A DNA stretch of 64,000 nt from Streptomyces sp. 11x1 (GTDB taxonomy: Bacteria; Actinomycetota; Actinomycetes; Streptomycetales; Streptomycetaceae), in assembly GCF_032598905.1 (NCBI RefSeq), contig NZ_CP122458.1:4737001-4801000 (forward strand), given 5' to 3'. Positions 1-8,554 of the stretch are shown here, in pieces. Positions within the stretch are counted from its first letter, which is position 1; each line of letters opens with the position of its first letter. Below the pieces are notes generated by a model. That model made no database searches, was not told the DNA's origin, and was given only the letters and a program-made list of their open reading frames with translations. A program made the translations under genes and the position numbers.

Positions 1-250
1 GACTGGCACTCACCTCTGCATGGACGCCGCGCAGCAGCCGGGTCATGACCTCCTGCGGGGAGGTCGGCACCAGCCACCCCATGTCGTCGGGGTCGGGATG
101 CAGCAGGGCGAGTTCGAGCAGACAGGGCACGGCGTCGGCGTCCGCGCGCGGGACACGGCCCCGCCGTACGGCCCTGGAGTACACCCGGTCCCCGGCCGCG
201 CAGAGCCGGTCGGCACCGTGCGGATGCTCCTCGGTCGCGTGCCCGGCCAT
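1..250 (-). CDS. N-terminal fragment of a Streptomyces LuxR/HTH-type regulator, cut by the window edge
   Basis: Only the first 83 codons are present. The ATG at 250-248 opens a frame that runs off the left edge without a stop. The peptide contains CAAGDRVYSRAVRRGRV, then PCLLELALLHPDPDDMGWLVP. In my memory of the family, this acidic LHPDPDD segment is typical of the N-terminus of a large group of Streptomyces LuxR-type (HTH) regulators whose DNA-binding helix lies at the far C-terminus. That C-terminal part is outside the window, so the call rests on the N-terminus alone. It is divergent from the response regulator gene starting at 599. Confidence 0.5.
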   Translation of the reverse strand, partial: MAGHATEEHPHGADRLCAAGDRVYSRAVRRGRVPRADADAVPCLLELALLHPDPDDMGWLVPTSPQEVMTRLLRGVHAEVSAS

Positions 251-598
251 CACCCATTCACCCCCGGTTCCAGCCCTTCGCAGCGCAACTATGCGCGGCC
301 CGCCACCGGCACCGCAACACGGCCATGCCACGTTTATGCACCGGTATACCCATACATATGCCGCTTTCTACACCCTTCAGGCAGTCCGCTCTGCAACAAG
401 CTGAAGGTGGCGAAGGGATGTGCGTTCCGTGCAAAGTAAGTGAACTCATTCAATCGATCAACCTGAGTCGCCATTTCGCGCGCGACCTGTCGTACAGGGA
501 CCCACTCGTCGCGTATGGCATCACCGAACGACTTACCGAGAGAGCTTCTCTTTTCCGCTTCGGCGAGGTTCTTCGGGCATGAAAACGGGGAGGCGAAA
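251..598. other. Divergent intergenic region without a recognisable gene
   Basis: This is 348 bp between two divergent regulator genes. It is more AT-rich than its surroundings from about 330 to 600, as expected of a promoter region. It contains the 8-bp palindrome GGTATACC at 343-350. The Shine-Dalgarno sequence of the next gene, GGGGAGG, lies at 587-593. Short open frames crossing it have no coding character. I could not assign a -35/-10 pair with confidence. Confidence 0.5.
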
Positions 599-1348
599 TT
601 GTTACGTGTCTCGATACTCGGGCGCGTGCCGCTGGAAAGGGCCGGGGTCAAGCGCGTTCTGGAGGAGGAGGCGGGGATCCGAGTCGTGGGCGAGGGGAGT
701 ATGAACGAGTCATCGCACCTCGCCCGGACGGTACGGCCGGACCTGCTCGTCATACTCCACGACGACGCGGACGACGCGCTCGGCGGCCTGGGCTCAATCG
801 CCCCCAGCCTGCCGAAAATCGTCCTGATGAACCGTCTGTCGGAGCAGGCGACCCGGCTACTGCTGCACCACAGCGCCAACGGGATCCTGCTCCGCGAGGA
901 CTCCGTCGCCCACCTGCACTGGGCCGTACGGGCCGCCGCGGCGGGCGGCCTCGCCCTTGCACCCACCGCAGCCGCGATGGTGAGGGAACAATGCACTCAG
1001 CCCGACCGCATGAGCGATGAAACATCCGCCGCACGCAATGCGATATCCGCACTGAGTCCGCGCGAGCAGGAAATTCTGGAATTCCTGAAGAAAGGACATT
1101 CGAATGCAGACCTGGCCGACGCCCTGGCCATCAGCGGGCACACCGTGAAGGACCATATCCGCGCCATCTACACGAAACTCGGGGTCGACAACCGCGTGCA
1201 GGCCGCGCGGATCGCCTGGCAGGCGGACGTCGGCAGATCCACGGGTGCGGAGCGACCGGGCGGGCGCCCTGGTCCGGTCACGGACGCGGTCAGGGGCCCC
1301 GGCAGCGGCTTCCGGCCGAGCGGTGCGCTGATTCCCCACCCGCGCTGA
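599..1348 (+). CDS. NarL/LuxR-type response regulator with an atypical receiver
   Basis: This is a transcription factor of 249 residues. The N-terminal ~120 residues have receiver-like order (VSILGRVPLERAGVKRVLEEE, then PDLLVILHDD), but the phosphoacceptor region is unusual, so phosphorylation is uncertain. The C-terminus has a clear LuxR helix-turn-helix: LSPREQEILEFLKKGHSNAD, then ISGHTVKDHIRAIYTKLGV. A disordered Gly/Pro-rich tail follows. I chose the TTG at 599 because GGGGAGG ends five bases upstream; an ATG at 515 has no such site. No histidine kinase gene is adjacent, so it is an orphan regulator as far as the window shows. A hairpin terminator follows. Confidence 0.8.
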   Translation: MLRVSILGRVPLERAGVKRVLEEEAGIRVVGEGSMNESSHLARTVRPDLLVILHDDADDALGGLGSIAPSLPKIVLMNRLSEQATRLLLHHSANGILLREDSVAHLHWAVRAAAAGGLALAPTAAAMVREQCTQPDRMSDETSAARNAISALSPREQEILEFLKKGHSNADLADALAISGHTVKDHIRAIYTKLGVDNRVQAARIAWQADVGRSTGAERPGGRPGPVTDAVRGPGSGFRPSGALIPHPR

Positions 1349-1354
1349 CAGCAA

Positions 1355-1389
1355 GGGCTCGGGGAGCACCGGTCTGCGCCCCCGAGCCC
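1355..1389. terminator. Hairpin between convergent genes
   Basis: GGGCTCGGGG (1355-1364) and CCCCGAGCCC (1380-1389) form a perfect 10-bp GC stem around a 15-base loop. It lies between the ends of the response regulator (+) and the ABC permease (-), so it could terminate both transcripts. Confidence 0.6.
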
Positions 1390-1403
1390 CTGAGCTGGTG
1401 GTG

Positions 1404-3569
1404 TCAGTCGTTGCGGGGGCGCCACACGGAACCCGTCGACGCCGCCGTGCGGGCACCCCACCACGCCATCACCGCCGCGCAGAGAAGTCCCGCGCCCCCC
1501 ACCGTCGACAGCGCGGACAGCCGGCTCGCCGAATCGGCCATGAGCGGCGTGGTCACGAACCAGGTCACGGCGACCGCCGCGCACACCGCGAAGACGACGG
1601 GCACCAGCAGGGACCACACGGAGACGGAGTAGTACACCCGGACATCGCCCGTCAGTACGGACACCGGGCCCAACTCGCGCCCGGCGCGCACGAACTGGGC
1701 GACGGACCCGATGCCGGCCACCATCACAATGACCAACACCCCGGTGACAGACAACAGTTCGAGCCATTGCTGTGCCGCAATGCCCTCACCACTCCCGCCG
1801 AGTGTGCCGGTCATCGCGAAGACGGTCACCGTCGTCGCCATCGCCAGGTGCTCGTTGGCGGACCGGTGCACCGATGACATCGACAACTCGCGTCCGTCGT
1901 CCGCGAGAACCATCAGGGCCGGAGCCTCGGTCGTCCGCACGATGTCCTCGACGTCGCCCGTCGCGGCGTACAGATCCACGCCCACCGAGCGCTCCAGCTC
2001 CACGGCCTGCGCGAGACCTGGATGCCGGACGGTGCGCCGTTCGGTGGCGGTCTTCGGGCAGGGAAGGCCGAGCCCACGCCACGCCGAGCAGGGGGCCACG
2101 AGGTCCGTCCGGCCCTTGCGCGGGTCCTGCCGTACAGCCAGGACGCCGGTTCCCGAGCCCAACGCCCTCTCGAAGGCAGCCATGTCGGCCGACCTGGTGT
2201 CCATCGTGGTGGAGACCCGCAGCACGCTGGTGCCCAGGTGTTTCTCCATCGCGTCGACACGGTCGCTCATCTCCGTGAAGAGGCTGATGGCTATCTGGCC
2301 CTGGGCGGCCAGCCCGATCGCGACCACCACCGCGGCGACCACCCGCGCTACGGGGCGGGCCCCTGCCGCGAGCCGCCGCCCGGAGATGAGCATGCCGATC
2401 CGGCCGCGCGCCGCACCGACCCGCGCCATCGCCGGACCGGTCGCCGCCACCACCGCACCGACCACTCCCGGGAGCAGCGCGATGGTGACGACGGATCCGG
2501 TTGCCAGAACGGGCAGACGTAGGTCGTACGGTGCCAGGCCGGTGCCCTGGACCGTGCCGAACAGGGCGACGGGGAACAGCCACAGCGTCCACTCCCGGCG
2601 CCGCCGTGCCGCGGTCGGCCTGGTCGAACGGCCGGGCCGGTACGGTGGCTGGAGCAGCACCACCGCGGCCAGCACGGCCGCCGGGACCGCGAGCGCGGCG
2701 ACGACCAAGGCGCCGAGCGCGGCACGGGCATCAGGCCGATACAGCACGAAGTCGACCATGGGCAGGGGGATGTCGGAGGCGAGCGCAGGGGTGACGGCCA
2801 GCACGCCCGTCAGGCCGCCGAGGGCCACGGGTACGACTGCCTCCCCCAAGGTGAACCAGGCGCGCGCCTCGGTGGACGCCCCGAGGGCCGTCAGGAGAGC
2901 GGTGCGCCGGTCACGGGCCACGGCGCCGACTCGGGCCGCGATGACGACGAAAAGCCCGGCGGGCAGGCCGACCAGTGCCAGATAGGCCCAGCGGAACTCT
3001 CCGGGGCCGAAGTTGTACAGATGCTCACCGAAGGGCGGTGACCAGGGGACGCCGAAGCCCGTGACCTTGGCCATGGACGCTGGGTCGAGCCGCTCGGCTG
3101 ACGGCCGTACGTAGACGAAGTACTCACCCGGGGCCTCCAGACCGACCAAGCCGATCGTGCCAACGGGCTCGCCGTACTCGTGCTGCACCTCGGGGTGCGC
3201 GGACTTGAGCGCCGGGGAGAGAACGGCCTCTCCCGGTTCGGGCCAGCGACTCAGGCCGGGCGGCAGAGGGGCATCGGCCGTACGGGGTTCGATGTACACC
3301 ACGTCGTACTGCCGGTCGGCGACTGTCTCGACCGTCGCCTTCCACAGCAGCTCGCCGGTTCCGTTCTCGGTGATCTGCGGCCAGCGGGCCGCACCACGCT
3401 CGGCCCGGCCATCGAACGAGGCGGAGGCGAGGAGGTACCCGCACACGGCGAGGACCGCCACCGTCGTTGCCGCGAAAAGCGCGAAGAAACGGATCCGGCC
3501 TGCCTCGGCGGTCCAGGAGGCGGCCCGGCCCATGCGCAGCAGCCGTCGGCGCAGCCCGCGCCCGCTCAC
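1404..3569 (-). CDS. FtsX/MacB-type ABC transporter permease
   Basis: This is a membrane permease of 721 residues, partner of the ATPase encoded just upstream. The start is a GTG at 3569 inside the GTGA overlap with the ATPase stop. An N-terminal membrane helix (FFALFAATTVAVLAVCGYLL) is followed by an extracytoplasmic region, then groups of hydrophobic segments in the middle and at the C-terminus. That matches a duplicated FtsX-like permease core. Families of this kind export or extract lipids, peptides or antibiotics, or transmit mechanical signals; the substrate cannot be read from the sequence. No kinase or BceRS-type regulator is adjacent apart from the orphan NarL-type protein at 599. 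Confidence 0.8.
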   Translation of the reverse strand: MSGRGLRRRLLRMGRAASWTAEAGRIRFFALFAATTVAVLAVCGYLLASASFDGRAERGAARWPQITENGTGELLWKATVETVADRQYDVVYIEPRTADAPLPPGLSRWPEPGEAVLSPALKSAHPEVQHEYGEPVGTIGLVGLEAPGEYFVYVRPSAERLDPASMAKVTGFGVPWSPPFGEHLYNFGPGEFRWAYLALVGLPAGLFVVIAARVGAVARDRRTALLTALGASTEARAWFTLGEAVVPVALGGLTGVLAVTPALASDIPLPMVDFVLYRPDARAALGALVVAALAVPAAVLAAVVLLQPPYRPGRSTRPTAARRRREWTLWLFPVALFGTVQGTGLAPYDLRLPVLATGSVVTIALLPGVVGAVVAATGPAMARVGAARGRIGMLISGRRLAAGARPVARVVAAVVVAIGLAAQGQIAISLFTEMSDRVDAMEKHLGTSVLRVSTTMDTRSADMAAFERALGSGTGVLAVRQDPRKGRTDLVAPCSAWRGLGLPCPKTATERRTVRHPGLAQAVELERSVGVDLYAATGDVEDIVRTTEAPALMVLADDGRELSMSSVHRSANEHLAMATTVTVFAMTGTLGGSGEGIAAQQWLELLSVTGVLVIVMVAGIGSVAQFVRAGRELGPVSVLTGDVRVYYSVSVWSLLVPVVFAVCAAVAVTWFVTTPLMADSASRLSALSTVGGAGLLCAAVMAWWGARTAASTGSVWRPRND

Positions 3570-4249
3570 CGTGCCTCCTCGACCTGGACCAGCCGACCCT
3601 CGTGCAGATGCAGTCGCACGTCCGCGCGACTCGCCACCGCGGGGTCGTGGGTGACCACGACCAGGGCGCATCCGTGATCCCGGGGCGTGCTGAACAGCAG
3701 GTCCGCGACGGCCTCTCGGTGCTCGCCGTCGAGGGAGCCGGTGGGCTCGTCCGCCAGCAGTTCCGGTGTGTTCACCAGGGCCCGGGCGACAGCGACGCGC
3801 TGGCGCTCGCCACCGGACAGGTCCTGGGTGGCCGTACGGTGGGGTACGCCGAGGCCGTGGAGGAGCTTCTCGGCACGCGACCGGGCGGTGTCGGCCAGGT
3901 CCCCGGCCAGCAGGCTCGCGATCATCACGTTCTCCACCGGTGTGAGTTCGGGCAGTAACTCGCCGAACTGGAACACCATGCCGATGTGCCGGCGCCGATG
4001 TGCGGCAAGGGCGCGGGGCGAAAGGCGGGCGAGGTTCTCGCCCATGACCTCGACTCTGCCGAACTCGGGGCGTATCAGCCCCATGAGGCACATCAACAGC
4101 GTGGACTTCCCGCTGCCCGACGGCCCCATCACGGACACGGAGCGTCCGGCCGGCACGGTGAGATCGGCACCCGCGAGGAGCTGTCGTTCGGCGACCCCGT
4201 AGACAACGTCGCTCAGACGCAGGACGGGCTGGGTGGGGGGTGGGGTCAC
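3566..4249 (-). CDS. ABC transporter ATP-binding protein (LolD/MacB type)
   Basis: This cytoplasmic ATPase of 227 residues powers the FtsX-type permease encoded next. Walker A is GPSGSGKST, the Q-loop region is GMVFQFGELLPEL, the signature is LSGGERQRVAVARAL, Walker B is ELLADEPTG, and the H-loop is VVVTHDPAVA. Length and motif order fit the LolD/MacB subfamily of single-domain ATPases. The start is a GTG at 4249. The stop overlaps the permease start by four bases, so the two are translationally coupled. Confidence 0.9.
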   Translation of the reverse strand: MTPPPTQPVLRLSDVVYGVAERQLLAGADLTVPAGRSVSVMGPSGSGKSTLLMCLMGLIRPEFGRVEVMGENLARLSPRALAAHRRRHIGMVFQFGELLPELTPVENVMIASLLAGDLADTARSRAEKLLHGLGVPHRTATQDLSGGERQRVAVARALVNTPELLADEPTGSLDGEHREAVADLLFSTPRDHGCALVVVTHDPAVASRADVRLHLHEGRLVQVEEAR

Positions 4250-4309
4250 ACGAGGCTCCCTCGGTCGGAAGTGCGGATGGGGGAACAGCGGCGGGGACGG
4301 CGAACACGG

Positions 4310-4343
4310 CTGACCGAGAGGCGCAGTTCGGCCTCTCGGTCAG
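4310..4343. terminator. Perfect hairpin downstream of the small secreted-protein gene
   Basis: CTGACCGAGAGGC (4310-4322) and GCCTCTCGGTCAG (4331-4343) form a perfect 13-bp stem with an 8-base loop. It lies beyond the stop of the minus-strand gene at 4400-4786 and upstream of the ABC ATPase gene. It probably insulates the two transcription units. Confidence 0.65.
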
Positions 4344-4399
4344 GTCGGGTGCCGGAGTCAGGATCGGGCGAACGATCCGTCAGGCCGAGCGCGGTGAAA

Positions 4400-4786
4400 T
4401 CAGTTGGTGTACCACGAGGTGTGGTAGTCGGGCAGGTTGTTGCGTGACACCGTGCCGCGGGCCTTGTAGATCTCGGAGTGTTCGCCGCTCTCCACGGTGC
4501 CCCTGTTGCCGTCGTTGTCGGCCGGACCGTTCGGGCCGGCCTTGTTCCAGAGGGTCAGCTTGTCGTCCGCGTGGGCGACGCGGTAGTACTCGGCCTTGAC
4601 CCAGTGGTCCTCACCGGTGTCCTTGATGTTCATGATCCCGCGGTCCGGGGTGCCCTCGGTCCAGAACCTGAGCTCGCCAGGGTAGGTGTGCGGACCGATC
4701 TCGTAGGCCATGGCCGGCGTAGCCGTGCCGAGCGCCAGGGCGGCGATGACGCCGACGCCCAGGCGTCTTGCGATGGTGACCTTCAC
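4400..4786 (-). CDS. Small secreted protein of unknown function
   Basis: The product has 128 residues. A signal peptide covers about residues 1-30: basic VKVTIARRL, hydrophobic GVGVIAALALGTA, and a probable AMA cleavage site. The mature part of about 100 residues is polar and Trp/Tyr-rich (YPGELRFWTEGTPDRG, WVKAEYYRVA, PDYHTSWYTN) and has no cysteines. I do not recognise a family. It looks like one of the compact beta-rich extracellular proteins common in Streptomyces. The GTG at 4786 is preferred over an upstream ATG because it follows an AGAGGAA Shine-Dalgarno and begins a standard signal peptide. The gene stands alone and ends in a perfect hairpin. Confidence 0.75.
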   Translation of the reverse strand: MKVTIARRLGVGVIAALALGTATPAMAYEIGPHTYPGELRFWTEGTPDRGIMNIKDTGEDHWVKAEYYRVAHADDKLTLWNKAGPNGPADNDGNRGTVESGEHSEIYKARGTVSRNNLPDYHTSWYTN

Positions 4787-5074
4787 AGGGTGTTCCTCTC
4801 TCCGAATGCTCCAGCCGTCCCCGCGGTGGACGGAACAGGGCTGTCCGCGCGGCGCGTTCCGTGCGGTCCCTGCGCACATCACTCTGCCCGGCGGCGATCT
4901 CCACGAGAATCCACCCAGCGGGGGGTCCCACCCCTGATGGGGGGGAGAGGGCCCCCGCCTCCCCCGCCCGGCCGTACTTCAAACCCTCCGTTTCCGCAGG
5001 TCGTGGCCGTCCCCGCAAGGTGGCGGAAACGCGATGGTGATCACGGTGTTACGGAGCGCGCTTACCGTCGGCCC

Positions 5075-6619
5075 ATGGCGGACATATTTGACGCGTACGC
5101 GCTGGCCGACGCGTGGGACGAGATGTTCGAGCGGCCGGGTGAGGTCAGGGCCGCCTACGAGCCGGTGCTCGCGGCGCTCCAGCCGATCGAGCCGGCCGAA
5201 CTGCGGTTCAGGGCGGACCAGATGGCCCGCGCGTTCACCGACCGGGGCGTGACCTACGCCTTCGCGGGCGAGGAGAGACCCTGGCCGCTGGATCTGGTGC
5301 CGAGGATCCTGGACGCCCTGGAGTGGGATCTGATCCAGCGCGGAGTGGCGCAGCGCGTACGGGCGTTGGAGGCGTACCTCGCCGACGCGTACGGGCCGTG
5401 CCGGGCCTTCGAGGACGGGGTGGTGCCCTGGCGGCTGCTCCTCAACTCCCCCCACTTCCACCGGGCCGCGCACGGCGTGGAGCCCGCGGGCGGGGTCCGC
5501 ATCCATGTCGCCGGCATCGACCTCGTACGGGACGAGGCGGGTGACTTCCGGGTGCTGGAGGACAACGTCCGGGTGCCGTCCGGGGTGTCGTACGTCATCG
5601 AGAACCGGCGCGCGATGACCCGGGTGTTCCCGTCCCTCTTCGCCGAGCAGCACGTGGTGCCCGTCGACGGCTACGCGCAGCGGCTGCTCGCCGCGCTGCG
5701 GGCCGCCGCGCCCGGCGGGATCGGGGACCCGCGCGTCGTCGTCCTCACCCCCGGCCCCAACAACGCCGCCTACTTCGAACACGCGCTGCTGGCCCGGCTG
5801 ATGGGCGTGCAGCTGGTGGAGGGACACGATCTCGTCTGCCGGGGCAACCGGGTGTGGATGCGGACCACCCGCGGGGAGATGCCGGTCCATGTCGTATACC
5901 GGCGCCTCGACGACGACTTCCTCGATCCCCTCCACTTCCGGCCCGACTCGGTGATCGGCTGCCCCGGGATCATGAGCGCCGCGATGGCGGGGAACGTGAC
6001 GCTGGCGAACGCGGTCGGCAACGGCATCGCGGACGACAAGCTCCTCTACACCTACGTCCCGGACCTCATCCGCTACTACCTCTCCGAGGAACCGATTCTC
6101 CCGAACGTGGAGTCCTTCCGGCCGGACGAACCCGGACAACTGGAGGCGGTCCTCGACCAGCTCGACCAGCTGGTGATCAAGCCGGTCGACGGGGCCGGCG
6201 GCCAGGGCATCGTCATCGGCCCGAAGGCGGACCGGGAGACGCTGGAGCGCACCCGGGAGGCCGTGGCGGACGATCCGCGCGGCTGGATCGCGCAGCGGCC
6301 GGTCGCGCTGTCCACCTCCCCCACCCTCGCCGGCGAACGGATGGCCCCGCGCCACATCGACCTGCGGCCCTTCGCCGTCAACGACGGCGACGAGGTGTGG
6401 GTCCTGCCCGGCGGGCTGACCCGCGTCGCCCTCCAGGAGGGCAACCTCATCGTCAACTCCAGCCAGGGCGGCGGCTCCAAGGACACCTGGGTGCTCGCCG
6501 AGGGCCCCGCCGAGCAGCGCCCCGAGGCGATCGGCGGACCGCTGCCGCAGAAGGCACCGCGTCTGCTCGGACCCGACGGCACCCGCGCGGTCGTACAGGA
6601 AGGGGCGCAGCAGCAGTGA
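5075..6619 (+). CDS. Circularly permuted ATP-grasp protein
   Basis: The protein has 514 residues and begins MADIFDAYALADAWDEMFER. The order LRVHVAGIDLVRD-type segment, VLEDNVRVPSGVSYVIENR, then VVVLTPGPNNAAYFEHALLA and KPVDGAGGQGIVIGPKAD is that of the CP_ATPgrasp (formerly DUF404/DUF407) family. These are ATP-dependent carboxylate-amine/thiol ligase-like proteins, nearly always encoded with an alpha-E protein and a transglutaminase, as here. The substrate is unknown; a role in modifying or making a peptide has been proposed for the family. The ATG at 5075 gives the usual N-terminus. The stop overlaps the next start (GTGA). Confidence 0.9.
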   Translation: MADIFDAYALADAWDEMFERPGEVRAAYEPVLAALQPIEPAELRFRADQMARAFTDRGVTYAFAGEERPWPLDLVPRILDALEWDLIQRGVAQRVRALEAYLADAYGPCRAFEDGVVPWRLLLNSPHFHRAAHGVEPAGGVRIHVAGIDLVRDEAGDFRVLEDNVRVPSGVSYVIENRRAMTRVFPSLFAEQHVVPVDGYAQRLLAALRAAAPGGIGDPRVVVLTPGPNNAAYFEHALLARLMGVQLVEGHDLVCRGNRVWMRTTRGEMPVHVVYRRLDDDFLDPLHFRPDSVIGCPGIMSAAMAGNVTLANAVGNGIADDKLLYTYVPDLIRYYLSEEPILPNVESFRPDEPGQLEAVLDQLDQLVIKPVDGAGGQGIVIGPKADRETLERTREAVADDPRGWIAQRPVALSTSPTLAGERMAPRHIDLRPFAVNDGDEVWVLPGGLTRVALQEGNLIVNSSQGGGSKDTWVLAEGPAEQRPEAIGGPLPQKAPRLLGPDGTRAVVQEGAQQQ

Positions 6620-7551
6620 ACGACGTGATCCTCTCCCGGATAGCCGAGGCCCTGACCTGGACGGGACGGTACGTGGAGCGGGCCGACGCGACCGGCCGCA
6701 TCCTCGACGCCTACCTCCACCGCCTCCTCGAAGATCCCTGGCGCGACGAGGACGCGGCCTGCCGCTCGCTCTACGCGATCCTCGGCGTCGACGCGCCCGA
6801 CCGGCACTGCGACATGCAGCAGGTGCTGGACCGGCTGGCCTTCGACGCCCGCTCGACGGGGTCGATCGAGGGCGCGCTCGGCGCGGCGCGGCTGAACGCC
6901 CGCAGCGCCCGTGAGGCGGTGTCGTCGGAGATGTGGGAGTGCCTGAACTCCACCTGGCACGCGCTCGCCGACCAGCGCACGGCCGCGCGCCGCACGGGTG
7001 GCCCGTACGCGTACCTGGAACTGGTGCGGCGTCGCGCGGCGCTCTTCTTCGGGCTCGCGGACTCCACGATGAGCCGGGACGACAGCTGGCGTTTCGTGGT
7101 GCTGGGCCGGAGCCTGGAGCGGGTGGACATGACGGTGCGGCTGCTGTCGGTACGGGTGCTGGACGCGGCGCACGCGCCGGACTGGCCGACCCTGCTGAGC
7201 GCGAGCGGCGCCGACGAGGCGTACGCGCGGGTGCACGGCGGCTTCGGCGACAGCCCGAAGGTGGCGGAGTTCCTGCTCCTGGACCGCGACTTCCCGCGCT
7301 CGGCGCTGCACGCCCTCACCACGGCGGAGGAGTGCCTGGCGGCGCTCGGCCGCCCCCGTCAGGACCCCGCCCGGCGTCCGATCGGCGCCCTGCGCACCCA
7401 CCTCGAATACCTCGACTCCGAGTCGCTGGAGGCCGGGCTGCCGGCGCTGCTGCGCGACCTCCAGCAGGCGTGCATGGCCTCGGCGGAGGCGGTCGCCGAG
7501 AAGTTCTTCCCGTACCAGGGGCCCGTCGAATGGGCCCAGGAAGGCGCGTGA
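6616..7551 (+). CDS. Alpha-E domain protein
   Basis: This 311-residue, almost entirely helical protein opens with ILSRIAEALTWTGRYVERAD, the signature of the alpha-E domain (formerly DUF403). It then has the family's internal LVRRRAALFFGLADSTMSRDD and LGRSLERVDMTVRLL segments. Its biochemical role is unknown; it consistently accompanies the circularly permuted ATP-grasp protein encoded upstream and a transglutaminase-like protein. The GTG start lies within the stop of the ATP-grasp gene, and its own stop contains the next start, so the three are translationally coupled. Confidence 0.88.
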   Translation: MNDVILSRIAEALTWTGRYVERADATGRILDAYLHRLLEDPWRDEDAACRSLYAILGVDAPDRHCDMQQVLDRLAFDARSTGSIEGALGAARLNARSAREAVSSEMWECLNSTWHALADQRTAARRTGGPYAYLELVRRRAALFFGLADSTMSRDDSWRFVVLGRSLERVDMTVRLLSVRVLDAAHAPDWPTLLSASGADEAYARVHGGFGDSPKVAEFLLLDRDFPRSALHALTTAEECLAALGRPRQDPARRPIGALRTHLEYLDSESLEAGLPALLRDLQQACMASAEAVAEKFFPYQGPVEWAQEGA

Positions 7552-8444
7552 GCACGATGAACATGCCCGCCACGCCCGCCACGGCCGCCACGGCTCCTCG
7601 GGCGCCCCGGCGCCTGCGCATCCGGCACACGACCCGCGTCGCGTACGCGCAGCCCGCGGCCTCCTCCCACAACGAGGTCCGCATGACGCCGCTGACGCTG
7701 CCCGGCCAGACCACCCTGGACGCCCGGGTCCTGGTGAACCCGTCGACGCCGACCTGGTCGTACTGGGACTACTGGGGCACCCAGGTCACCGGTTTCGACC
7801 TCATCGAGCCGCACTCCGACCTGACGATCACCGCGACCAGCCTGGTGGAGACGTCCCCGCCCGAGCCGCTCCCGGACGCGCCGGACCGGGCGGAGATCCG
7901 CCGGGCGAGCGCCGACTCCCGGCTGCTGGAGTACCTGACGGCGACGGGCCGTACGACGCTGCCGCAGGACCTGCTGGACCGGGCCCGGGAGGCGTCGGAG
8001 GGTCTCTCCGCGCACGAGACGGCGATCGCGGTCTCGTCCCTGGTCGCCGACCGGGTGGCGTACGTGCCGGGCGCGACCGGGGTGCACACGAGCGCGGCCG
8101 AGGCGTGGGAGCAGGGGGCCGGCGTCTGCCAGGACATCGCCCACCTCACCCTCGGCATGCTCCGCGGCCTCGGCCTGCCGGCCCGCTATGTCTCGGGCTA
8201 CCTCCACCCGGAGCGCGAGGCCGAACTCCACCGCCCCGTCGCCGGCCAGAGCCACGCCTGGATCGAGTACTGGGCGGGCGACTGGACGGGCTACGACCCC
8301 ACGAACAGCGTCCCCGCAGACGAGTCCCACGTGGTCGTGGGCCGAGGTCGCGACTACGACGACGTGACACCGCACAAGGGCATCTACCGGGGGGTGGCGG
8401 GGGGCCCGCCGGAGGTGACGGTCGAGTTCACCCGGGTGGCTTGA
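7548..8444 (+). CDS. Transglutaminase-like cysteine protease family protein
   Basis: The protein has 298 residues. An N-terminal beta-rich domain (RRLRIRHTTRVAYAQPAASS, the bacterial transglutaminase N-terminal region) precedes the catalytic domain. The catalytic residues can be read: Cys in GAGVCQDIAHLTLG, His in QSHAWIEYW and Asp in GYDPTNSV. Members act as peptidases or amide-forming enzymes. This is the third gene of the conserved ATP-grasp / alpha-E / transglutaminase triad. The GTG at 7548 overlaps the alpha-E stop; an ATG three codons later is a weaker alternative. Confidence 0.88.
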   Translation: MSTMNMPATPATAATAPRAPRRLRIRHTTRVAYAQPAASSHNEVRMTPLTLPGQTTLDARVLVNPSTPTWSYWDYWGTQVTGFDLIEPHSDLTITATSLVETSPPEPLPDAPDRAEIRRASADSRLLEYLTATGRTTLPQDLLDRAREASEGLSAHETAIAVSSLVADRVAYVPGATGVHTSAAEAWEQGAGVCQDIAHLTLGMLRGLGLPARYVSGYLHPEREAELHRPVAGQSHAWIEYWAGDWTGYDPTNSVPADESHVVVGRGRDYDDVTPHKGIYRGVAGGPPEVTVEFTRVA

Positions 8445-8463
8445 GGGCTGCCAGGGGTGGGCC

Positions 8464-8554
8464 GGGCCGCCTGTGCGCTGCCTCAGGTCGGCCTGGGCCG
8501 CCTGGGCGCCACCTCAGGTCGGCCGGGGCCCCTGTGCGCTACTTCAGGTTGACC
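8464..8554. repeat. Three imperfect tandem repeats of about 31 bp at the 3' end of the sugar-binding protein gene
   Basis: The units run 8464-8494, 8495-8525 and 8526-8554. They share GGGCC..CCTG.GCGC, then (C/T)TCAGGT..G(A/C)C. The third unit contains the last codons and stop of the minus-strand gene. The first two look like decayed copies of that 3' end placed beyond the stop. They also fill the gap to the convergent transglutaminase gene. Confidence 0.55.
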
